Positions 30,207-42,221 of a DNA stretch of 64,000 bases are shown here, piece after piece. The notes under the pieces are model-generated. The model made no database searches and was not told the DNA's origin. It saw only the letters and a list, made by a program, of their open reading frames with translations. Each line of letters opens with the position of its first letter. Within the stretch, counting starts at the first letter, position 1. The position numbers were made by a program, and so were the translations under genes. The stretch lies in the NCBI GenBank assembly GCA_023014485.1, contig JAJOZX010002706.1:124001-188000 (forward strand). Reading direction: 5' to 3'. This DNA is from Bathynomus jamesi (taxonomy: Eukaryota; Arthropoda; Malacostraca; Isopoda; Cirolanidae).

Positions 30207-33200
30207 GCCCTGTTCAAAAATCAACTTTTTCTTATTTTCATAGGTTTCTGTACTTTTTCCATGCTTTTTGACCTGAAAAGACCGAAAATCACAACCATTT
30301 TGACCTAGGTTGTTGGGAAGCATTGCCGCATGGAGCTTTAATTTTTCTGCCTTGAAATCGGCAAAAAGCACCAGTTCCGGGGTCCCTTGAATCATGTTTT
30401 GCACTATAACTTTTTATCTAAACAAGATAGAGCAACAAAATAGGCACCAAATTAAAGTGTTTTTAATCCTCTTTCTAACTTATACAATTATGATAGTCTT
30501 GGAACAAGAAATGGCACATTGGTACATACAAAGATTTCAGAAATATCACAAAATTCGTTTTCTCACACTCAAGGCAGACAAGGCGCCTTATTCATGACAC
30601 AAATTTGAGATTAACATTTTGTCACAAGTCTAATCGATCAAGAAGTGAAAGCATTACATGATGATTAATTTCATAATGACATTTACACAGTCAGTTGTTG
30701 AGAGTTTGTTTCTTGAAGTTGTCAAAGCGGCGTCTGTTGAACTCCACAGCTTGAAGGAGATAGTCCCTTTGCTTGGCATCTGTTGTTATGACATTTGCAA
30801 AGTCGCTCATGATCTTGACACCACGTTCAGCAATGTCATTCACCGCTTTCAGATTCTTAACATAGTCCAACGCTTTTCTGTAGTCCTCATTCTGTGGCCA
30901 AGACGTGACAGGTTCCAGAAGCCACTCGGATCCAATGTTCAGTGTGTCCAGCAGGAAATGTGATTCTGGGCCAATGAGATCAACCAGGGTGGTCTTAGCT
31001 GTGACTCTCTGGAATAGAGGCTTTCCTGTTCTGAAGCTGTCTGGCTTCTCAGTGGCATGTAACTGGGCAGCAATGTCGTGCTTCAATGTGTCACTCAATC
31101 TACTGCTGAACAGGGCAAATGGCACGACTTCCTGCGTCAGGTACCATTTGTGGTTTTCCATCTTATTAAGTACTGCATCAGCAAGCTCTGGGTCAGTTTT
31201 CTTGTACTTCAACATGTCCTGGATTAGACTTAGGTCATTCACGGGAGCATCTGCAGCAGACATTGACATCATCCATACAGGAGTGTAGAACAGCGCAAGG
31301 AAGGTGTTGAGTCTTTCCAGCTTTGATACAGTGTCTTCGTCGTACTCAAGTTGATCTGCAAACATCAGCATTTTCATGGAGTACAGGTTTCTGGCCATCC
31401 ATCTGGCCTGATGAATGGCGCCTGGTCGACTCCAGTGAATACCTCGAGGAGGCGTTCCTCCAAGAACAATGACTGTCAGTTCAGCCCTTTCCCTGTAGTC
31501 GGCTCTTGGAAGCCTTTCTGCTGTTAGAATGTCTTGGAGTATTTCTTCACTGTTCTTCTTCTTTTCCTTCAGCCATTTGCTCTTGATAGCCAGCATCTTT
31601 GGGTTTTCCTTGGACAAGTCCGTCCAAACATCCTTCAGATGCTCAACCAGGGATTATCTGGCCCCTTCACCTTCCCAAACAGCTTCTCCCAAACTGCTCC
31701 TACTAGGATTTCCAGGATGTGATGTCGACAGGCCAGATAAAACACCTTTTTGTTCAGCATTTTCTCTAGCAGTTTGGCAGCTCCTCTGTGAACTCCACTG
31801 TTACTGGATGTAGTGTCAAAAACAAGGGCAGTAACATTATCCGTAAGTTCCCATGTCTCCAGTAAATCCATTGAAGCCTCAGCCTGAGCTGTGCCAGAAG
31901 AATTGTCGATGACAGGTACTCCCAATAACTTTCCTCCAGTGTATGAAGGTGGACCAGACACTAGCACAGCTAAAGTCTCTGAGGTACTTCCAGGTTCACT
32001 GCCCAAGACATCTTTGAGCAACTTTCCATCCCAGTGTAAGGCAGCGTACTGTGGGGGGTTTTCACAAAACTTGGACATGTGACTCTGGCTGATATTATAC
32101 CTGGACAGCATTCTGTTGCGACGTGTTGTTGAGGTTGAGATGACGAAGTTATCCAGATCAGCCCCTCCAGCTTTCAAGGTGGCAGAAACCATGGCAGTAA
32201 CTTAATTGTCTGATAAACCAAGACGATCAGCTGTATTGCAGATGACATCACATTCCATGACCTTCCTTGGAAACGTCAAAGTCACACTAGTCACAGTGTC
32301 TTGATGGTGAGAACATCCAGGACGAGGCTGATGGTAATCCATGTCCTCTGTGTTAGCGTCGTTGTCAGTTGAGTCACCCCAGGTTATGTCATCCACATGA
32401 ACAACTGCCTCTTGTTCTGCTGCAGCTGTAAAATAGTACAACATGTTAAGACAGTAATTGTTAAGTACATGCTAAATATCGCAATGGAGTAAAACTTAAA
32501 ACTTTTTGTAACGTTCAAAGTAATTAGTTTTACCTTGTTCTTGTCTATGCTGCAGTCTTTCATTCTTCGCTGCTTGCTGCAGGGATCTTGTCTCAAAAAT
32601 CTTGTCATGACCAGACATATGACCTTTCCTCTCAGTCTTTTGGTCTTCGTAGAACCTGATATCCTCATCTTTCTTCTCTCTGGATAACAGTCTGTTGTTC
32701 TGTATTTCCTGGATTGCATCTGGAGCTCCTATATCGAACAGGCTGTCTAATTCCAGCACAAATGCTCCTCTTTTTCCTCCAGGGTTACTTGCTCTTCCTT
32801 TGCTTTTCACCAGAGCACGATGTTTCTCATGTAGTTTCATGAAGAGCTTCATTGCGTTGTACTTGGTCATTGTCTTGATCCTAGCCATCTGCCAGAATGG
32901 GATGATAGATTCAACTGTTTCATATGCAAGGTCTTGAACCATGGGCCTCCCTGCATTTTCCGGTAAATTCTGAAGATTAAGGAAATACTGGAACGCCTGT
33001 CTGTTGGTGGGAAGCTGGGAACCACTGATAAAAGCTGAAGGGTATCCAACCAGGAAAGTTTCAGTGAGAGATCTGGTAGATGGCCCAGTTGACACCTGCC
33101 TGTGGACAGTACGTGGAGGTTCTGAGATATCAACTGTGCGCCCACGGAGCTCCCTCAGCTCCTTGCTTAATGCCATTGTGAAGTTGTAACTTGTAGATGG

Positions 33201-33252
33201 TTTTCTAGATTCTGATTGAGTTTCTGTTGTTTCCTGAAAAATGATAGATAAT

Positions 33253-33325
<73 letters not shown>

Positions 33326-33591
33326 TATTAATTTTATGTTCTTTCATTTGATACCTAATTTGTTGCTCTATCTTGTTTAGATCAAAAGTTAAAGTGCAAA
33401 ACATAATTCAAGGGACCCCGGAATTGGCGCTTTGGCCGATTTCAAGGCAGAAAATTTAAAGCTCCATGCGGCAATGCTTCCCAACATCCTAGGTCAAAAT
33501 AGTTGTGATTTTCGGCTTTTTCAGGTCAAAAAGCATGGGAAAATGTACAGAAACCTATGAAAATAAGAAAAAGTTGATTTTTGAACAGGTC
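30207..33591 (-). mobile_element. Long-TIR DNA transposon, copy 2 (3385 bp, inverted)
   Basis: Same family as 18885-22259 in the opposite orientation, with GCCCTGTTCAAAAATCAAC at the left and the reverse of GACCTGTTCAAAAATCAAC at the right. TA on both flanks (30205-30206 and 33592-33593). The ~245-bp TIRs, (AAT)n tract, intron and coding region are all present, and the two copies look very similar throughout. Its coding lesions are at different positions from those of copy 1. Confidence 0.92.
30691..33176 (-). pseudogene. Transposase of the long-TIR element, copy 2 (one stop, one frameshift)
   Basis: Minus-strand gene from ATG at 33174-33176. Exon 1 reads through RLQHRQEQ to a donor near 32534. 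Exon 2 begins after the acceptor near 32427 and reads AAAEQEAVVHVDDITWGD, a phase-1 junction kept intact here but lost in copy 1. A C-to-T change makes a TAA stop at about 32203 (just after RLGLSDN). A single-base deletion near 31650 shifts the frame within NPW.EHLKDVW. The motifs ALHWDGKLL, VFDTTSSNSG, CRHHILE, RWMARNLYS and AERGVK are all present. About 700 aa would be expected from an unbroken gene. Confidence 0.87.
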
Positions 33592-33746
33592 TAAACTGTC
33601 GCCTTATACATAGGTCATACAAAGGTCCATTTCATAAATGGATCAGTAATATTAAAAAATTACATTGCTTAGTAAATTATCCCTTTTTTTTTTTGTATTC
33701 CAATAAAACTTTAAAAACGTGACAGTTTGTATTATCAAAGGTTATA

Positions 33747-33944
33747 CAGAGGGTTGACAAAAGTAAATAGACACTTTCGGTTTTTCCATAGTTTTTGATT
33801 TGACAGTAAAAGTAAGTAAATAATAACAAATATAATGAATCGTGTTGCTTTTCCCTTCGCATTATGTAAAGCTGACCGATGAGTTTTACCATTTGTTCTT
33901 GAGGACAATCATCGTGATGTCTATTTACTTTTGTCAACTCCCTG
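33747..33944. mobile_element. Mariner-type MITE (198 bp)
   Basis: The ends CAGAGGGTTGACAAAAG and CAGGGAGTTGACAAAAG (right end reversed) extend over TAAATAGACA. TA target duplicates lie on both sides (33745-33746 and 33945-33946). Non-coding. A diverged relative lies at 205-400. Confidence 0.88.
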
Positions 33945-34463
33945 TATAAAATATCCTCTCTATATTGTCGTATATTATTCTGTATCAAATATACAAAGAT
34001 TTTTATAATACGTTTATATTAATTTTATATTAATTCTTCAAACTGAATGACCAAAACTTTGCCGAAATGTAATTAGAACTCGAATTTTGCATGAAAAAAC
34101 TAATAATTTCACAAATTAACAATGAAGCATATTTATATTAGTCTTCGCAAATAGATAAAAACGTCATTAAAATCGTAAGAACTATTCTATAAATAGCAAA
34201 CAGACACTTTTAAGATCCTTTCCATTGGTTCAAAAGGGATCCAACCCTCTTCAAGCTAAAATTCAGAGGGATCAATGTTTATTCGAAAAGAAAACGAACC
34301 TTAAAGATTGTCATACTTATTTAATCTCACCGAGATTTTTTGGGATCAAAAAACTTTGTACAGCTTAATTTCAGGGCATCTGATTAATTTATTTGTGGTT
34401 ATACACGTTCCTCTTTAAATAATCTGTGCAGCTATAAATAATCTGGAATTAATTGCTCATTAG

Positions 34464-34505
<42 letters not shown>

Positions 34506-34531
34506 TGTGTATGTAATGTATATATGATATA
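33945..34531. other. Gene-free interval
   Basis: AT-rich with (TA)n at about 34470-34504. No domain or terminal repeat recognised. Confidence 0.5.
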
Positions 34532-35910
34532 CTGGGTGATCCAGATAAATGGGACCCATAAAAAAAAGCCAAATATTCTTAATATTTAATTCCTTTCATA
34601 AAAACTATATATCATTCGAAAGAGTAGAGTTACAAGTTTATTATGAAATATTTATTTTTTAAAAATGACTCCTTTCAAATGTGCTCCATTAGTTGCCAAG
34701 CATTCCAGTGTTCTCGCTTGTAAGTTCTGCATCACTTTTGCAAGAGTGTGCGGTGGTATGGCCTGTATCTCATTTGTGATGGCGGCCTTCAATTCTTGCA
34801 AGGTCGTTGGATTATTTCTGTAGATCCTACTCTTTAAATATCCGCAGAGATAATAATCTAAGGGAGAAAAATCCGGAGTCCTTGCGGGCCATTCAACGTC
34901 TCCAAATCTTGAGATTAACTCGCCTGGAAACGTTTGACGCAAAACTGCCATGCAGTTCCTCCTGGTATGGCAGGTAGCTCCGTCTTGTTGGAACCAGTGG
35001 TTTTCTAGACAAAGATCTCTTAATTTAGGAATAAGGAAATCGGTCAACATTTTTTCGTAGCGATCACCATTTACAGTGACCGTGTTTCCGGTGGAATCCT
35101 CGAAAAAGTACGGCCCTATGATCTGAGATGCAGTAAGACCACACCAAACAGTTACACGCTGACTATGCAACGGGACTTCGGTAATATTCAATGGATTTTC
35201 TGTTGCCCGGAAACAACCAATCAAGTGAAAATGGGCTTCGTCTGACATAATCAAAGTTGCTAGAAAATTGGTGTTGTCATTTACCTTCTCTTGGATCCAT
35301 TGACAGAATTGTCGTCTTCGTGCGAAATCTCCATCGTTTAGTTGTTGCACTGTTTGAATTTTATATGGAAAGAGCATTAAATTTTGCTTGAATATACGGT
35401 GTGTTGTTCCATATCCAACTCTTAACAACTGAGAAGCACGTCTGATGCTTATGTTAGGATTATCCTGTACAATTTCATGAGTTCTGTTAATGATCTCGTC
35501 TATCCTTGCTGTGCGCACTCTTCCAGTTGGTTTTCTTTTTCCAATGCTGCCAGTTAGGGAAAAATTTCTGACACACCGACGGATTACTTTCTTAGAAGGT
35601 GATTTTGACATCTGAAAATTTGTCTTGAAAGATCTTTGAGCTGAAAGTACACTTCTTCCATGCTCATAATATTGCTCAGTTATGAAACGCAGCTGTTCCA
35701 CAGTCCATGCAGTCATCTTGAAGGGTTAGTTTTAACTAACACTTTTATTTTGTTTTGTATCTTATCTTGTCTTGTATTGTCAAAACCTATACAATCCTGT
35801 ACAAACTTGTAACTATCCTCTTTCGAATGATGCGTATGATTTTATAAAAGGACTTATACTTTAAGAGTTACAGGGGTTTCTTTTGGGTCCCATTTCTCTG
35901 GATCACCCTT
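34532..35910 (-). mobile_element. Complete DD41D mariner-like transposon (1379 bp)
   Basis: The ends CTGGGTGATCCAGATAAATG and, reversed, AAGGGTGATCCAGAGAAATG are inverted repeats that continue through GGACCCA. TA flanks both sides (34530-34531, 35911-35912). It contains one uninterrupted transposase frame on the minus strand. It is the only element of the window that looks structurally complete. Confidence 0.93.
34652..35716 (-). CDS. DD41D mariner-like transposase (354 aa), intact
   Basis: Would bind its terminal repeats and cut and paste the element at TA sites. Residues 1-60 form a helix-turn-helix (TVEQLRFITEQYYEHGRS, SKKVIRRCVRNFSLTGS), followed by a GRVRTARIDEI linker and a second DNA-binding helix pair (SIRRASQLLRVGYGTTHRI). 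The catalytic core has IMSDEAHFHL (first D), HWFQQDGATCHTRRN (second D) and WPARTPDFSPLDYYLCGYL (third D). By my count 41 residues separate the second and third aspartates, hence DD41D. After the first D, the usual RYWS-type segment reads FRATENPLN, so a small local change may have occurred. 354 aa is the normal length. The start lies 194 bp from the right end of the element. No stop or frameshift seen. Confidence 0.93.
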   Translation of the reverse strand: MTAWTVEQLRFITEQYYEHGRSVLSAQRSFKTNFQMSKSPSKKVIRRCVRNFSLTGSIGKRKPTGRVRTARIDEIINRTHEIVQDNPNISIRRASQLLRVGYGTTHRIFKQNLMLFPYKIQTVQQLNDGDFARRRQFCQWIQEKVNDNTNFLATLIMSDEAHFHLIGCFRATENPLNITEVPLHSQRVTVWCGLTASQIIGPYFFEDSTGNTVTVNGDRYEKMLTDFLIPKLRDLCLENHWFQQDGATCHTRRNCMAVLRQTFPGELISRFGDVEWPARTPDFSPLDYYLCGYLKSRIYRNNPTTLQELKAAITNEIQAIPPHTLAKVMQNLQARTLECLATNGAHLKGVIFKK

Positions 35911-35912
35911 TA

Positions 35913-36167
35913 TAAGCACTTCTCTTTTTCTGGAAAAAAAAAGGACCGGAACTCTCCTATATTTGTTACGATCTTTTCCAATAGTTATTCCACATGGGCT
36001 TCAGCCCCCCTCCCGAAATAAAATCATAGGTTTGATATTTCTATGCATTTTTTTTAAATTATTAGTAATTATAAGTAAGTACGCCATGCCCAGTCCAGTA
36101 CCTTTCAGCACATGTTTACTTAATTATTGTAATACATTTATGAATGTGTTTTTACTCATTTACACAC

Positions 36168-36228
<61 letters not shown>

Positions 36229-36580
36229 TAGCCCCCTTCTGAAAAGAAATTCTGGCTACGTCCCTGACTCCATCCCCCCATGACCATCCCAATCGAAGAG
36301 AGAGTCCCTCTTATGATGTTTAAAAATTTGTCACGTTACGAATAAACGATAAAATAGTAATGAAAATTGTTTAATTTCTTATCTCTTTGTTTATTTTTGC
36401 TGTCAATTCATTAAAAGTACCGGTAGAAAAAAAGCAGTGTATATAAGTTTCCCCTCAAATTCATATTTTTCCATATTTTATGAACTTGGTTTGAACGTCA
36501 AATGTTCTGTAATTCATATTTGTGAAGGAGTAATTTCTTCACATTTTTATCGTCTGAAGTACTTTTCCAATATTGTTGAA
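35913..36580. other. Gene-free interval with (TA)n
   Basis: (TA)n at about 36173-36225. The sequence around 35990-36010 and 36226-36270 (GGGCTTCAGCCCCCCTCC; CCCCCTTCTG...GACTCCATCCCCCC) looks like worn MITE ends around the TA run, but no clean pair was found. Confidence 0.4.
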
Positions 36581-36648
36581 CAGGGTGTACTGCTGAATAC
36601 ACGAAAGGCCTTTTCATTTTTTCCTTGTGGGTGTGCATCATTTATATA
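36581..36648 (+). repeat. Degenerate copy of the hammerhead-like repeat
   Basis: Keeps GGTGTACTGCTGAATACAC, GAAAGGCC and CCTTGTGG.TGCATCAT in order, but the CTGACGA box is lost (reads AACAGG). It shows that the repeat of 27.5 kb is dispersed. It is followed by TATATATA. Confidence 0.75.
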
Positions 36649-36649
36649 T

Positions 36650-37090
36650 ATAAGTATTTCTTTTCCGTTAGAGAAGGCTTATAATACAAAATAAGACAAA
36701 TAAAAGAGCAAAGAATTGAAGGCGAAACATCTAAAAACTTTTAAGTAAAAAAACTTTACAAAGATTTCATGTCATGAAATCCCATGCAAAGTTTTGCCAA
36801 CGTTCTCTTTTCATTAATATTAGAGTTTCTTTCTTGTAGGAAGAATAAAAGAAATTTCCCTTACAGACCTTCGCTTTTTTAATTCATTTCATTCGCTAAT
36901 AAGAAAAACAACAACAACATTGTTTTGCTTCTCAGTTGAAGCGGAAATATGAAGAATTATTGCACTGTATTACGATCATTATGCTTTAATTTAGAAAATT
37001 ACGAAACTTCATTCGTATGAAGTAAGAAAAACTTAGAAATGATGAGAGAGAGCCCCCTTCGTGCTTAGTTTTGAAAATATAGCTTCATTA

Positions 37091-37143
<53 letters not shown>
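36650..37143. other. Gene-free interval
   Basis: No feature apart from (TA)n at about 37097-37143, which is the target of the next mariner. Confidence 0.5.
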
Positions 37144-37998
<855 letters not shown>

Positions 37999-38324
37999 GT
38001 GTGAAAAAGTTAATGAACCCTGTCCACTAATGCAAATTTTTAAATAAAATTTGTCGAATAGTAATGTTTAATGTACCTACTTCTACTTAGTGTTTAATGT
38101 AAGAAAAGAGTTTATTAAAGGTAACATAGGAAAATGGGCAAACCAACGTTTTCCAAACACGGTACGTGCGCAAATGTAAGTGAACCTTTCAAATCAATAC
38201 CCGTTAGTCTCTCTCTTCGCTACAACAACAGCAACAAGACGTTTCCTGTAATTACGAATTAGACGTTGGCATTGTATTTGAGGGATTTTTGACCACTCTT
38301 TTCTGCAGAATCCTTTCAACTGCT

Positions 38325-38570
38325 TATAGTGGGGTCGATTAATACAAAAATACACCCAAATCATTCAGATCTGGCAGAAAGTGTGAAATTTGGTATGAAG
38401 TTACCTTTTGACATATAGAAACATTTCCAGGGTGGGGACACGCTGGGACCTCACTCTGGCGGCCATTTTAAGCAAATTCAAAATGGCTGCCTCGATTCCA
38501 CGGCCAAAACCATAAAATGCCATATCTCAGGAACTACTGGGACGATTTTAATGATCTTGGGCGACCATTT
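38325..38570 (+). repeat. Dispersed ~240-bp repeat, copy 1
   Basis: Strongly similar to the reverse complement of 46975-47240. Shared text includes TTTCCAGGGTGGGGACACGC, CGGCCATTTTAAGCAAATTC and AAACCATAAAATGCCATATC. Possibly a 5' region of a TE family: a GTAAGT donor-like site after GAGTACAG follows at about 38750. Confidence 0.8.
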
Positions 38571-38983
38571 TGAGCAAATTGTCATCCGGTTTCATTATTT
38601 TAGTTAAAAAAAATGATAATAGATGGCGTTGTGCGGATCTTTCCACAAGCATTATTCAGGCTTAGTAAGTTAGTCGCCATTACGCTTCAGTCAGTGAATG
38701 GTGAAATTTCTGTTGCATTGTTTTATCAATTTTGAACGGTTTTAGAGTACAGGTAAGTGATTTTATTACCAAAACACAAAATAATAGAGTACATTGCGCA
38801 TTATAATGCGTAATATAGTATTCAGTACTATAATTTAGGGCAATTATTGTTCAAACCCAATGTTATGTAACCGTGCGGCTACGGTGAATGTCAAGGTGAA
38901 AATCACAGTGTCATTTGTAGTTCTGCTGCAATATGAAATTACGCTAAGATACATATTTAAAACAGATATATATATATATATAT
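38571..38983. other. Possible TE leader, no gene
   Basis: No coding frame. ACAGGTAAGTGATTT at about 38750 is a good splice-donor match after a GC-richer stretch, which could be the first exon of the repeat family at 38325. (TA)n at about 38967-38983. Confidence 0.35.
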
Positions 38984-40237
38984 CTGGGTGTGCCAAAAAA
39001 ATATTCCCCTGATTTTGAACAATATATTTTTACCTTTATCAAATGTTATTTGTATAATCAATATATGTGTCCTGTATAGAATTTCATGGTCTATCCTGTG
39101 GCGAAGTTAGATGTTTGCTAACTGTAACCATTATTTTTTAATTCGCTGTTATACAGACACGGGTAGAAAAACTTTCTGTTTCTATACAGTCACCTAATTG
39201 AGTCCAAGATTATGCGGAATGTGCCCTCCTTCATTATCAATGCACGCTTGCAACCTTGACTTCTCCATTATCGACGGCAGTACCGTATCAAGGATTTTTT
39301 CTTGGTAATAAGCAGCAGTGATTTTGGTATTTTGATCAATAAAAACAATCTCTGACTTCCCTAACTTTGAAATAAAGATGGAAACCATGACTTTTTGAGA
39401 AAAATGTGGACGTTCCCTTGCAAAGTCAATCTAGACTGATAGATTTTTTGTCCTGTCTTCCATAAACTCGGTCATTTTTCAACTCTTGCTTGCTTATTTG
39501 ATGGAGAGAGCTTATGAACTTCGACTCTTTTAAAACATTTAAGACCCAGATCATCTTTTACTATACGACGAACACTAAAGCGAGAAATACCAGTAGTTTT
39601 TGAAATTTCTCTAACGGACTTGTGGGTGTTGGAACGTTCTTCTTGACTGCATATCATGGATGAAACCGTCTCAATATTTTCCTCAGTACGTGATGTTTTT
39701 GGCCTTCCACTGCCTCTTTTTCGTTTCGTCGACTCTGTGATATCAATTTTCTTTATGAGATATTGAAGTCCAGATATCGTCCATCGTTTATTTGGAAACT
39801 CGTTCTTCATTCGCTTTGCATCCCAGTGTTTCTCCTTACGCAGATTCAATATCAATGCTTCATCTTCCAAAAAATATTTCATTATGTTATAACTTGTTCA
39901 CCAACTATAGCAGAATGATGGTCTGAAATGAAAAAGGAAACAAATTAATTATTTTGTGTAAAAATTAGGAAAATTAATTATTTATGGAGAAACTGACTGT
40001 CATCTGAAAGTATCAGTTGCTGACTTTGACCGCCTTTCAATTGAGCACCATATTCTGATACCTCCCTCCAGTTGTGAGCCTATACCTCTACACCTGTTGC
40101 GTTAAATCTAGATTCAAAGCCAGCGTTTGAAAGAGTAAAAGTATGGGTACAAAATACGGCCTCAGCAGTAAGATCAATATACAGGGTGAGCCACAATATT
40201 TTTTTCAAAAGTTGAGTGATAGTTTTTGCCCACCCTG
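38984..40237 (-). mobile_element. Mariner-like element with internal deletion (~1.25 kb)
   Basis: The left end reads CTGGGTGTGCCAAAAAAAT. The right end reversed reads CAGGGTGGGCAAAAACTAT and is next to TA (40238-40239). The minus strand carries both ends of a Tc1/mariner-type transposase. A further CAGGGTGAGCC at 40182 points inwards and gives a second possible boundary, so the exact right end is uncertain. Confidence 0.65.
39194..39882 (-). pseudogene. Mariner-like transposase, core deleted
   Basis: The N-terminus at 39472-39882 starts MKYFLEDEALILNLRKEKHW and includes KRKRGSGRPKTSRTEENIE and REISKTTGISRFSVRRIV, a bipartite helix-turn-helix. The second piece (39194-39430) reads KVMVSIFISKLGKSEIVF, then a short stretch and CIDNEGGHIPH at the tail. 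The region with the second and third aspartates is missing. The GKSEIVFID stretch places it in a lineage different from the DD41D elements here. Confidence 0.82.
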
Positions 40238-41061
40238 TATATTGTAATGATTTGTAATAAATTTAATAAATGGCACCGAGAGAAATGTTTGTAATGAACA
40301 TTGTTAATATAGCAGTTTTATAAGTATTTCAAATTAAACTATATAATATAACGTTTTTTTATATAGTAATTTTGGAAAGATAAATTTAAGATGTCTGTTG
40401 AATGTAACTTCTCAGAGAATGTAACGGTTTTTATAATTTTTGTGGGTGTTTCGGTTGGGAATGGGGGACAAGAGCTGCCCTTGGGGGAAGAAGTTAGGGA
40501 AAACCCTCTACAAGGGTGCCATAAGATCCTACATACGGGAAGTTGAATCCTAGATTTTGTTCAGTCAGGATCACAGGTTTTTGGGCTCTCAAAATTTTGT
40601 AAGTATAGTTTGTCAGTTTAGTGTTAATCGCAAATTACCAGAATCTATCTCTCTCGATGTTGTTTATGTATTAACGTTCGCCCTCACTCTAAAGACTTGA
40701 AATCCTTAAACAATTTAGTTATTTTAATCATAAACTTCATTAAATAAGTTAAAGGCTTGAAATCCTTAAATAATTTAGTTATTTTAATAAACATAAACTC
40801 TGTTAAGTAAGTTATTTCGTCAGTCCTTAAGGTTGTGTCAGTGAAAAGTCGGCTGGTAAAGCTGGACAGATACTCATTTACATATTACACTCTTAATATA
40901 TCGGCCATTAATTAATTATACTGTGTGTTGTTTGCAGTTAAAATGTGTATGTATATATATGTGGTTGTTTGCTCAAACAAATTTGCCGGCCATTTGTCCA
41001 ATGCTGCCACCCTATGAGGAAACACCGTAGACGAAATCTCATGGAATTCGGAAAGCATTTA
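40238..41061. other. Gene-free interval with a ~60-bp tandem duplication
   Basis: At about 40690-40800 the block GACTTGAAATCCTTAAA, CAATTTAGTTATTTTAAT, AAACTTC.TTAA is repeated once with small changes. No coding domain recognised. Confidence 0.5.
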
Positions 41062-41553
41062 GGGGTGCCTCGAGTCACATGAGTGAAACTGTCGCGCGGA
41101 AGAAATTTCAAGAATGAACGAGTTTCGACAACGCTTCAAAAACAAAAATGTTTCGAGAATGCAAGTGTATTATATAATTTAATAGAATTGTTTCCTTTAT
41201 TTCATATATAGATTATGCAAATCGATTAATTTATTTCATTAAATTAAAATTTCATAAATAAATCGTTAAATAATATGATGTGTATCAATCTTTGGATGAT
41301 CAGCTTTTGGTGCTTCAAGTTCATTTTCCATACGACTGCCTGACTGAAAACAACGCTTAGAAGTTCTCTCCCGATTCTTTTAAGATATCTAAGGTAATAT
41401 TTTTTATTTTGATACATTGATTATATTATTATTGGAAATTGTTCTAGAAAAGTTTCATTAATTGTTGGCATAGTTTGATGTTTAAATTATATAAATTTGG
41501 AACTGAATTTGATTTCCTATGATAATATATATACGAGTATATAAATATATATA

Positions 41554-42084
41554 CAGGGCCGTCGAGAGGGGGGTCAGGGGGAGCCAGTGCCCGGGGCCCG
41601 GGTGTCTGGGGGCCCGCAGGAGAATAAAAAAAATCGTACAAAAATAAATAAGGATCATAATAATCATTAAGAAATTGTGACGTTTTTTTCATTCAGAGCT
41701 CCTTACATGTAATTTCTTACATGTAATATCTGAGTATCCTAAAAGTCAACACTAAAATTCATCAATCTGACACATTTTTTCAAATGTAGCTTCCGTTCTC
41801 ACTCTTTCTGGTATGATCGAAAGTAGCCAAGGTCAATAAACTTGAGAAATATTTAACCAAATCTCTCACTTGTGTTTTGGGTGTTGCACGAAGAGGTTTG
41901 AAACACTTGAACTATTGAATTACTTAATTTTTATAAAGTTAAATATTATATTATTAAAGTTATACATATATATATATATATATATTAATAGATTTATTGC
42001 ATATATATAATGCCTTGACACTTGGTGTGGGGGCCCGTAATGTTTGCTAGCCCTGGGGCCCGTTAATGGCTCTCGACGGCCCTG
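41554..42084. mobile_element. hAT-type MITE (531 bp) with GC-rich ends
   Basis: The ends CAGGGCCGTCGAGAG and CTCTCGACGGCCCTG are exact inverted repeats, followed by mirrored GGGGCCCG motifs. Both flanks are TATATATA, which would suit an 8-bp duplication but is uninformative in a TA run. Non-coding AT-rich core. Confidence 0.85.
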
Positions 42085-42221
42085 TATATATATATATCTA
42101 TATATATATATATATTACAATATAAATGAGATCTTTAAAAATGGAATCATAATACGAAAAAAATTAATGCTTTGATTCTTATTTTAATTTAATATACGTT
42201 TCTTTTCTTTTCTTAGGCCCA

